Assembly: GCF_000004195.4 (NCBI RefSeq)
Contig: NC_030685.2
Coordinates: 58,404,048-58,468,047, forward strand
DNA: 64,000 nt
Reading direction: 5' to 3'
Source: Xenopus tropicalis
Taxonomy: Eukaryota > Chordata > Amphibia > Anura > Pipidae
A program made the position numbers and the translations under genes. Numbering within the stretch: the first letter of the stretch is position 1; each line of letters starts with the position of its first letter. Under the pieces are notes generated by a model. That model ran no database searches. It was not told the DNA's origin and worked only from the letters and a program-made list of their open reading frames with translations. Below are positions 29,101 to 41,100 of this stretch, piece after piece.

Positions 29101-32100
29101 TCAGGCTGTCTCAGTTCAAGAGTTAAACACCCCAGAATAGAGCAGATCCAACAAAAGCTAATATTTTTAAAAAATGCAATTGCTCAGAATAGAACCAGGC
29201 TTGGCCCAAACAGCCTAAACAAAAGTGACGGTCTATGGAATCTTACTGCAATCCACGGATTGAATAGGACATTCTATAACATACTAATAGTTAACTTAAA
29301 CTACCTGTCAAAATGCAAAGCAGGACACAAACTTTGCACTTTTAAGGTAATGACAGGAGGGTGTATGTGATGGCACCTAGTAAGAGGTACCTATTCTTTG
29401 TAGGAAAAAGAGAGTCACGGCTTATACAACTGATACATGGAAATTGGTGAGCAGAAGTAATGTGTGGATAAGCCTGCAGAATATGTAAAGCAATGTTAAG
29501 TACCATCCATGGGATGTAAAGTAGTAAACTGGGTGAAGAAGATATTTAGAGCAGGGCTAACACTTGGATATGAGGAGGGGCACGGCCTTCTCAAGAGGAG
29601 TGAATGATGCTGCAGCTAGGACTAAGGAAGGTTATTTTTTATTGTTTGATGTAAAACTTACAGAAAAAGATCTGATGATATTACAAATATCTTCAGTATC
29701 ACAGTGCAAACAACCATGCGTAACTACAGAATCATAGCTTTAGCTGACTTGCCTTTTCTTTGAGCAAATCTAGAGACAGTGATGCGTTGGCTGATTCATT
29801 GCTTTGAGTGAACACGGCCTGGATAAGCTGAATCATTTCTTCAAGGTGACCTAAGGATATTGGATGATTAATCAGGGACCCTTAACTCTAATACATAGTA
29901 AATTACATTGTTTTTACGCTGTAGGAATGTTGATCCCCAGAAAGGATATTAATTGTACAAAATCTGTGCTTTTTCAATGGATAATTTCTAAGTAAGTGGC
30001 AAGCTGTTCTTGACTGTCCCTGCTGTAAAGGTTTTTCAAACCTAAAATGATAGCCTCTATTATTATATACAATAAATAACTTGTTTTTTTAAAAATGCAT
30101 CAGTTAATAGAGCTTCTCCAACAGAATCCTGTATTGATATCCATTTTCAAAAACACAAACAGATTTTTTTATATTTATATTTAAAATTTCACATGGGGCT
30201 AGCCATATTCTTCATTTCACAGGGTGCCACAGCCATGTGACCTGTGCTCTGATAAACTTCAGTCACACTTTACTGCTGAGCTGCAAGTTGGAGTGATATC
30301 ATCCCCTTCCCTTTCCCCCCCAGCAGCCAATCAGCAGAACAATGGGAAGGTAGCAGGATAGCAATTCCTAGTAGATATCAGAATAGCATTTCTATTCTAC
30401 TTCTATTCTATTCCAGTTACATGGGAGTAGGAGAAACAATAGGTTCTAATGTGTAGCGCTGGCTCCTTCTGAAAGCTCAGACTCAGGCACAATGCACTAA
30501 GATGGCTCCTACACACCAATATTACAACTAAAAAAAAAATACATTTGTTGGTTCAAGAGTAAAATTCAAAGAAATAAGTATTCCTTTACATGTGATTAAA
30601 AAGTTAAACAAAGTTCTCATGTCTTTTGTTAAGGTAATAAAACAGAATTAGTTATTTTTAAGGGTTACCTTAAAGACTTGCCACTTGCTTACAATAATTA
30701 TACACCATAGTGATGATCTTTGCACCAGGCAGGGATTAGCAGTGAAATTTGGGGCAAAAAAATTTGCAGCAGAAAATTCGCAGCCGCGTCAAAAAATTTT
30801 GCGGCCAAGACTTAAAATTGCGTGTGTCAAAAAAGTTACGTTTCCACAATTTTTCGCTGGGACAGATTCGCTTATCACTATACACCCACAATAAACTGTT
30901 GGATACCTGATGACTGGATGGAGACAGCATTTATCAAACAACTTTTGGCATTTTCATAAGGCCCAGCCAGTGATACATTCATGACTCTAATAGCCAGTTC
31001 CTTCACAAGGTTCAGAAGCCTGAAAAAAAAAATCTATATTTATTCTATTTCACTCACAGATGCATATTCAGTATACATGCAGTAAATGCAGAATAACACG
31101 TGTAGGGGATCAGAGAACTCTTTCCCCTGTTTTTGGTGAGAAACCTGATTGGCTGAGAGCTGTAGTGTCCCCCCTGTGTGAGGACAGGTAATGCTCGTGT
31201 GCCTGCTACGTGGGAGCAACTGCCTTTTCAAAGGGAGAGGTTCTCTGGGGAAAAGCCATTTATTGTGTTGTATTATGCACTGACATATAAAATGATAAAT
31301 AAAATATAAGGGGTTGGTAACAGATCCCCAGGGGGCAGTGCTAGAGCTCTATGGAATACAAGAGCATGTCCCTTAATGCTCATTTAACAAGCATTTGCCC
31401 TTGGGGAAATCTGCATCAGGAGGCATCCCATAACTTGCACATCACCCATCTCTTTTGTATAGAAAACTGCCTAACACAAGAAGTGCTGTATTTAAGGGGC
31501 TAGTCACAGGTCTGCTGCCATCTTGCAACTCTGCAAAAAATATCAGATTTTGACCTTTTATTGCAGTTTGCACATTGCGCTCCGCTTTGCGAGATACCCT
31601 ATAGAATATCTAAGTATTTTGCTCAGTGTAATGAAATTGAGCACATTTCCATGTATGGCATAGCTAGCTTTTTTTTCAACAGAATAATTTGTGGGTTTGG
31701 CATATTGCATTTTTACATTGTACACTGAAATGTGTCAAAATGGATGTAATAAGAAACAGGATGCAAAATACTTACTGCAGAGTTAAATTGCTACTTGAGG
31801 CGGTGGCTCCAGTGTTGCTCATCAAATACGTTGTCAGGTTAGCTAAGGCGGAAATCGCCTGTGTGTATGAAGTGGCACCCAGGGCTTCTGAGACCAAATT
31901 CAAGGCCACCGTCTCTACAACAGAGTTCTGCGTAGCTGTCACATCCACAAAAGAGTAACTCTTTATCAAGTTTGACAGAAACAAGTAGATGTTCTGTAGG
32001 GGAATTCTCTCCAAACAATCTGCTACAAATCTTGTGCTATTGAAGAGGCTTAATTCTTGTAGGAGCAGGTTAGATATGTTCATTAGTATGTTCTCTATAG

Positions 32101-35100
32101 AATTATTTGATGAGTTTAGATTGTCAGATAAAAATGTAACAATCCTTTCTGAAGCAGTGAAATAGTTAGTCATCTCTGCTGTGTAAGGTAAAATAGTTTT
32201 AATTGTCTCTAGCTCTAAAACTCCATTCAACTGGCCTGATTGGAAATGGAGGAGACTGCAAGCCAATGAGCTTAAGTTAGAAATGAACATATCTTCCAAT
32301 TTTTGATGTGTTGGATCAAATGCCACCCAAACAGAATCTGAAAATCTGGAAACCAGGTTCAGAATGGCTTCACATTCAGTATTCATTGTCAGGTTAAAGT
32401 TATCCACTGTGTTATTACTGATGTTTAGAAGAAATTGAAGGTTTGGATTGTTCAGTAAAGAAAGAATGGATTGATACAAATCGACAATATTTTCGATTTG
32501 GAAGAGAAATTCTGTGATGTTATTTTCATGTGATTTCAGAATCTCCAGAATGTTCTGCAGAGATGATGAAATAGTTATGTTTAAATCATTTCTTAATGTG
32601 CTGTTCAGAATCCAGTTCCTCACTGTAAGCATTTCTTCAAAGGTCCCAGGTACCATTTCCGAGGAATTATCTGAGTGCTTTTGGGTATACAACAGCATGG
32701 ATTTGATATCTCTAATAAGAGTATTTGCTGATTGGTCCAGTGATTCAAGCAACTGTAATGAGCTGTTTGTAAAGAGTCCAGCCAAGGATTTGTTCTGTAT
32801 TATTGCTGAAATATTGGTAATATTAAGCACTAAATGTTGGATTCTTTGAAAAATACTGGTGCAGTTCTCAGGTTTAGCATTGCAGGTCTCTGTTGACGCA
32901 ATAAGCAGCAGACTGATGTTTGCAACTTTTTCATAGATGCCCTGCCCTTCCTTAGGCACATACTCTGAATTAAAATTGAAGAGCTTTTTAATTTTATTTG
33001 TGAAATTACTACTTAGATTTTTTAGATCCTGAAACTGGAAAAATGCATGCATGAATTCATTATCTAGTTCACTGGATTGTTCTCCTGTTAGATTGTTGAG
33101 ATAAAACCAAATGTTTAGGATCATATCCAGTGAATTTTGTGTTTGGTTTTGAGCGTCTGTGTAATTCTGCAGGTATTGTTTGAAGACCCAAGAAAGTTCT
33201 TGAATATTGTTCGTGTTGTTGAATTGAACAAGGTCATTGAAAATCTCCAATGTGTCTAGGAAAAGCTTAAACTGTTGGATATTATCATATTTAAAGGCAG
33301 TAGGAAGATTGTTGGCTAGTTCAGTAATAAGCCCTGTGATAGTGCTGAATAATTTCGTAATACGTTTCACCTGGTTTTTTACCACTTTTGCGGTGTCATT
33401 AAATATGTCTTGTACAAGATTAAAGTTGCTTAATCGGGCAAGTAGCATCCCAATCTGGCTGGTTTCATTTTGTTGAGCCATGGAAAATAATATCTGAGTC
33501 ACATTATAAAGAATTTCCCAGGGTTCCAATAGGACTTGCGTGGTGTTCTTAGTGTGCAAAAGCAAAATGTCTTGGAGAGTTTCTAGAACCGCATGTAGAA
33601 TTTTCATGGTTGTGTTGCTGTTAATATAATTTTGGCTCTGTGTGGTGTTAGAAAGAATCAGGTCTGTGATATTAACCAGAAGCTGAAGAATATTGTCTGA
33701 AAGTATAGAGTCTTTTGAGCCACCAGAATACATATTTATCTGTTTCTTGATAATCGAGGGGATCAAATATTCTGTTCCACCTTTTCTGAAGTGATCCCAA
33801 ACTTGCTTTACAAATCTGCGAAGAGCAATAAGGTATTTTATTTTAGTATGCTTTTTACATCATTGTGTTGACAGTTATTATGCAGAGTTTCCAGAATAAG
33901 CTATTTAATATCAAATGTATATTCAGATAAGTAACTCTTACTTTAAAAAAGTTAATGCCACTTATGGCATTTAATTAACTGCCACAAAAAAAAAAAAACT
34001 CAAATACATTGAATTCATATTCTACTCATCATTTTCAATGGGTCTACATAAACTTGCAAGCTTTTAGATACTGAAGTTTTACAATAAATGTTTGCGCTTT
34101 ATAAATATAGAACATTCACATTTTGGAAACCCTAATTTGAATTCCTAACTTTTAAAGTAACAAAATTTGAATTACAGCAAATTTTATTTTGAAAGTTGAT
34201 AAATCAGCCAACTAGTGTATTTATTTGAGCACTTTTGCAATTTACATTGATTTTCGATTTTTAGTGCTTAATATCTCCATTTAAAATAGAAACTTGGTTT
34301 AAATTACAAAAGTACTGATATGTTTACTCTGAGTCACTTTACCTTATCATTTCTTTACACAAAAAGTGTTAAAGGAACAGTAACACCAAAAAATGAAAGT
34401 GTATAAGAGTAACTAAAAGTTTTGTGTTTACTTCAGAAAGTCTACTATAATTTATATAAATAAGCTGCTATGTAGCCATGGAGGCAGCCATTCAAAGGAG
34501 AAAAGGCACAGGCACATAGCAGATAACAGATAAAACACTATTGTATTCTACAGAACTTATCTGTTATCTGCTATGTAACCTGTGCCTTTTCTCCTTTTCC
34601 AGCTTGAATGGCTGCCCCCATGGCTACACAGCAGCTTATTATATAAATTATAGTAGGGTTACTGTAGCAAACACACCAGTTTTACCAGTGCAGGGCAACA
34701 GTGCATTATATTTTTATTACTTTAAAGCTCTTTCATTTTTTGGTGTTACTGTTCCTTTAAGTCGAGGGAACAAGCTAACAAACAAAAGTTGTTAAGTTAC
34801 AACATTTTGAACAATGGTCAGATTTCAGGTGGTACAAGAAGGAAATTACAGCTTGACTTAGCACTTCCAGCTCAAAAAATCACTTTATCACCAGCAAAGC
34901 AAACTTTGCTGCTTGAGTAACTGTTTTAGTAAAATGCCCAATTGTTTTAGGTTGCTGACCTGTCAACCAATTTGGTTTTAATAAACTGAATTCCTACATT
35001 TTTATTTGCTTTAAGATAAAGAACATTATTCAGCCATGCTTTAAAACATTTTTACAAAATTCAAACTTACATTTGAACTAAGTTGTCCAAGGCAAAGGAA

Positions 35101-38100
35101 CTGTTTCTGGAACAAAGCTGAACAATGTTAGTAGTAAATTCCAATATATCCTTATAGACTGTAACATTTAGCCTTTTCAATAAAATGTCTAGTGATCCAA
35201 TAGCATCAGTAGTGAGCTTTTCACGTATTGCAAGGGGTTCAGCAGTTCCACTGGATAATGCATTGTTTAGATATGACTGCAAAGAGTTAATAAAGTCTTG
35301 GACAGAAGAGTATACATTCCAGCTTACTGAGTCATATTGACCATTGGAAACCTCATTTAAAAAATGTATAGAGGTAGAATTTAAAAACTCTTGTACTAAT
35401 GATGATATCTGTTGGGCCATCTCCACATACAGTGTAGGGTTATTCTGTGCAGTTGCTATTATTGTTGTAAGGTTCTTAAGCTCTTCCATCCAGTCTACTA
35501 TGGAAATATTGCCAAAAAACAAATTGCATGACCAGGTACTCATGACAGATATTAACTGTGTGTTCATCTCTCTGCCAACACTCTGATTGGAAGCAATAAA
35601 GGTTTTTAGTGCAGTGCTGCATAACTCAGGAGACGTTATATTGAGTTCTGAATTCAAAAGAATTATAAAAGTGTGAAACCCTTCTGGGAAGCTTTTAAAA
35701 GTGTTGTTTGATAGCATCCTATCCAATCTGATTGCAAGATTTACAGCTTTGTGCAGATCACCAAGGAACTGAGAATAGTTTTTCATTGCTTCTGTGTGAC
35801 CAAAATTGTTTGGCAAATTGTCCAGAATCTTCCACACTTCAGAGAATACAGACTGTTTGCTGAGATTTTGGAAGGTTTGGGAGAGATTTATTAGTTGAAA
35901 CATGGTTTCATTTAAAATATTGAACATGCTATCATTTAAAAGATGTGGTCGTTGTTGATAGATGTAAAACTCCAGAATTTCAGAGAGCCATCCCCAATAT
36001 TCAGTGTATGAAGGGAGATTATAACCATTATCAGTGGTCTGGTTAGTAATAAGGGAAAGTAGCTGCTGCAAAGAGAGCAACTGCCTTTCAAACACTTGTT
36101 GCATTATATTTAGGGTGTGTTTGTCTATCACTGAGCATGTCTTGTTTTCTAAAAAAAAATTTGAAACTGGAGTAAATTTCCAATTAAGTTGTTGAATCCA
36201 AGTAAGGTTGAGACCAAAAGCATCATTTGTTTTTGAAAGAAACTCAGTATAGATTCTGAGTATTTCAGTGAAGCACACCAATTCATCAGCAAGCTGTACG
36301 TCTTCAATAAGGCACCCAGTCATATTTTCTGTCTGTGAAAAATTTAAAGCATTTTCCACAATACTAATTAAAGTTATGTTGTTAGTACTATCAGAAAGCT
36401 GAAGGGAACAGCCATAATCATTTAGTATTTTCTGTATACTTTGTAGAATATCGGTGGTTGAGCAGTTCTGAGTACTTGCTGGAGTCATGTTTTTTGATTG
36501 ACACTGAATGCCTATGTCTAATAGATCCACCAATTTTTGTTTTAAAGAATGAAGAATTGGCAGTCTGCTTGAATTCCAACTCTGCAGCAGCAAGATGGAA
36601 ATGTTTGATATTACATCCCTATTAATAGGGCCTGTAAGTCTAGTATTTGAAGTAATACCAATTGCCCTACTGGAAAAGTTGTAGATTATTTCCAGAATAT
36701 GATTTTTAGTTGATAAGTCAAGAGATACATTGGTTAGATAGCTTTCCAGTGTATAAAAAACTCTTTCCACTGAGATTAAAGCAGATGATAAATTGGCTTG
36801 TCTTTCTGTGCTGATTTTCCATAGTAATTTCAACACAAACATCACATCTTGTTGCTGAGTTTCACTGAACAAAGTATTCCAAAAGTTCTTATATTGAAAT
36901 ATAGTTTGCATTATAAACATTGTTTGGTTTATTATCTGTTCTGTGGTTTGAACACTATCTTGGAATGTTACACTTAACAAGCTTTGAATAACAGGTATAA
37001 GATTTAATTGTCCTAACCAGTAAATTGTATTATTTGCTTCTGTTGTAAATAACTTCAAAGAAGGATTTTCTTTCATAGTGGATATAATATTGTTTACTAT
37101 AAGTTGTGTCATTGTCACGATGGGATACCAATTGCCAGAGGTCTGAAATGTTTCCGTTATATTTTTTACATAAGTTACATACCACTGAGCAATCTGAAGT
37201 TGTGTTTTTATATTTATTAGCTCTTGGTCTATTTGAAAAAAGAGGGCAGTTTGAAAAGTGTTATTTATGTTACTGATGTTCATAATATCCACCAGATTTC
37301 TAATGATTATTATGGGCTCTTGGCTGCTGGTATTTAATTTTACTTCAATTTCTTCTAAAGTCTTTGCAATGTTTGTAATCATTGTGTTTATGTCCATTAT
37401 CACTGAATTATTCTGAAGTGTTATCTTTGTTAAATTGTAGATGTATGTCAGCTCTAATGACGAATTTAGTTCTTGCAGCCAGAAATTTACAATAGAAGAA
37501 GCCACATAGAGAGTTTCATTCACTTGCTGTGGCAATGGACAACTCTGAAGGAGGCTCATGAGAAAAGAAATCCATTTTAGTGTGCAGTTTAATTGCTGGG
37601 TATCTGTGTAAGTCAAGCAGGTCGATCCATTGATGACATTCTCTAGCTGAGTCATTAGCTTATTTACATCTACAGAATGTAGAACCTGTTGAAAGATAGT
37701 AAGGTTTTGTTTTAACTCTTCCAAGAGATCTGGGCTGGACAGGTTATTTGAACCATTTTCGAAAATGTGTTTTATAATTACATTTATTACTTTTATGGTT
37801 TCATTGTAGATGTTTTTGAAGGTGTTACAGGAAGCCATATTGTATATGTTATTAATTAAATCAATTTCAGAACTGCTGGGAATGCTGAATTGCAACACAG
37901 ATGCATTTGTAAATTGTTGCTGAATATCACTTTTTAGAGAGTTGATAAAGGATATGGATTCTCCCAACATTTGCTGAAACATTGCAGTAGCGTTGGTGCA
38001 GTTAAAATGGCTCTTCTGGCAAGTGGCAACTGATTGAAGCAGGGTCAGTGTAGCATTCACTAGTTCTTGAAAAATACCTTGCCCTTCTACAGGAATAAGA

Positions 38101-41100
38101 TTAGTTATCAAATTGAACAAAGATGACACTGCGTGAGTGGGATCTGAGCTTATGTTTTGAATGTTGGATGGAGTAAAAAATAACAAGAAGTCCATAGCCA
38201 CAGTCTTACAATTATCAGATTGTAAAAAAGACAGCTGGCTGCTGTAGTTGAAAAGTGAATTGAAATACAAAAGATTCTTTTGCAGGTTATTATCAGATAT
38301 AAAATTTGCAATTTGCCTTAAGTAAAATTCAGCAAGCGATGAGCTGTTGGATACATTAGCTACAGATATTGACTTGCTTAAGATGTTCAAAGTTTTAATC
38401 ACTGCATTGATGTTGGCTGCCATTGGGTCCAAGTTGAATGATAACTGGTTAAGCATAGAAAAAATCCCAGATGTTGCTGTGTCATTTAAGAAAGTGTTTT
38501 CTGAATACATAGTTATCCAAGTATTAATTAAAGTCTGAAGCTCTTTCAAGACCTCATTGGATCCATTATAGGGCAAAATAAAGCCACTTAAATTGTTCCA
38601 GTACAGAAATTTCTGAGCAGCTATTTGTAAGGCCATAGCAATAGTTTCTGCATTGTTAAGCAACTTTCCTTGCTGGTTTTGAAAAAAAAGAATGTTCAAT
38701 TGATTTGATAATTTTTGAAGTACTTGCAAGGAACTAGTGATATTCAAAATCTGAGAGTTCGCCAAAACCTCATTAACCAGTAAATCAGTTGTGTTAAATA
38801 GCAGCTGAACAAGGCCTGTAAGGGTACGCTGCACTTGATTGTTACCAGGGTACTGGCTGGCAATTGCTTTCTGAAGTGTCTGATTGATAAGTTCATCAAT
38901 TTTCTTCTGCTTCACAAGCGTCCACATTTGTAGCAAAAATCTAAAATTATGAAATAACAAGAATACCATCAGTCTATTCAAAATAACTTATACAATCAAC
39001 CAACTTCTGCTTGTTTAAAATATAAAAATATATAATTATATATATATATACACAATTCTAGATGGATAGAGGATGTGGATAAGAGTAGCAATTAGATGTC
39101 TACTGAAGAAATGTCTTTTGTTTTCTTTTTTTATTTACTAACAAAAGGTTGAAAGAAGCTAATTTATAGCATCGATAGTGCCCCCAAGCACTGTCAGTAC
39201 TCCATAAAGAAGTTCAGTTTTAGGAGTGAAAAGAGTTCTACCTCCAAGAGTAAACCCCAGAGCAAGGTGAAGATGCAGAGGACCTTGCCTGTACTTTAAT
39301 AAATGAGGACAGACATATTTCCTGTCTTTACTTTTATTTTAGAATCTGTCTGAACTTGGAGTATTGAAGAAGTATGTGTAGTTTCCATTAATTTGCCTGC
39401 AGTTTTTTTTTTTGCCTTTATATGGGCACAAAATTACTTTTTTATTTGTATATTTAACAGAAGGGGTGCAATAAACTAAATATATATTTCAGCACTACAA
39501 AAATTCTTCTGGGATAACCTCTAACCTAACAAACTAGAATGGTAGGTCATATGTATGATAGAGAATTTGAGAGAGTGCATACAGTATAATATGTAAAGTA
39601 AACATATAATGACTATGATTTTGACAGATATCCATATCCCATGAAATTAACTGCCTAATCAAAACTTTAAAAATTTCAATTTCTGATTAAACATGTTCCC
39701 ACCAGGGTTCTGTTGAATGGCTATGAGTTACCAGTCTCAGTTTGCATGTAAAATATTATGACTATCGTTTTACATAAATGCCTTATTTTATAATAAATAA
39801 ACATTTCCAGGAGCCTGCAGTATTGAGGTTTGACATTTAAAAAGCCATGGCTCATTTGCATTTATAAATATGGGTCTGAGATTTAAAAAGTCTCCAGCCA
39901 TAGTACTAAGAGAACATGGCTGGTAGCAAATCCAGGATCCAGGCTTACTAAATGTCATAGCTTATTTTAAGAGCTAACCAAGTGGTGAATCTTTACAAAT
40001 AGTCAGTTTTAAGACTCTCACCTTTTTGGATCCTTGCTGTACTTTGGTAACATAAGAAGCTGATTCCAAAGTTCTGTGTTATTCTGCACCTTTTGGAACT
40101 GAGTTGACATTGTACTGAGAATTACTGGCATATTTAGGCCAATTGTTAACAAAACATTTATATGAACTGATATAAACAAAACAGAACATTCATTTGCATT
40201 TATAATGAGCTCTGTATAAAGACATTTCCCTTAGCTGCAGCCTTTGTTAGTCTTTGAGATAAGGAGCAGCTCTGTATACAAGGCATGTAGGTGCAACTAC
40301 CAATAGGAACCTTTTCCTTAATGCCTGATTAAAATGTAGTGTTTAAGGGGCAGTATACACTTATTTGCACCTTTGCGTAACATGAGCACAATAAAAATAA
40401 CTTTTGTTGGAAATGTATGCTACCTTTTATTTGCTATTATTAAACACTAGTGGAAAATTTTTTGTAAACAGGGTCATTTGGATACATAGAGGTAATGAGC
40501 TCTTTATAAAGATATTTCCCTTAGCTGCAGCCTTTGTTAGTCTTTGAGATAAGGAGCAGCTCTATATACAAGAACTTGTCTGTGGAAAGCTCTACCCTCA
40601 CACTCAGGTCTACCCTCACACTCAGGTCTGCTGAGCCACCGGATGTTATACCACAAGATGGGTTTTTATTTAAACAGCACTATGGGTTTCTTTTAAATTC
40701 ACTTTCCTTCTATAGCTTGTATAATGTGATTGAAAAAGTTTGTCTTAACACTGTGGAGTAGTGATGAGCGAATCAGTCCCGTTTCGCTTCGCTGGAAAAT
40801 TCACAAATCTTTTAAAAGGGGAAAAAACTGGGAAAATGTTGCACATCAAAAAATACATTTTTGTGTTTTGCCACAATTACAATAATGGGGGGGGGGGGGG
40901 GTGTTGAGATTGCATTTCTTTTTCCAAATTAGAAATCTCTCCAGTAGTGATTAGCTAATCTGTCCTATTTCGCCAAAAAATTTGCAGGTAAAATTCACAA
41001 AATGCATCCAAGTTATTGGCCATAGACATTGAGTCTATGGTCATTTTTTTGCATTTCGCTCATTATTACTCTCTACCTTAAACCTACCATGATTTGTATT

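Noticed and set aside
32514..32849. Plus-strand 111-codon ORF
   Set aside because: Antisense shadow of giant exon 9, which is open for 680 codons with correct splice phases.
35344..38538. Plus-strand ORFs at 35344-35586 and 38347-38538
   Set aside because: Antisense shadows of giant exon 8.
40637..40664. A 28-nt candidate for the missing exon between exons 6 and 7 (minus strand, after AAACCCATAG and before GTATAA)
   Set aside because: Length and phase would fit, but it is too short for the expected ~30 residues, has a poor acceptor and shows no homology.
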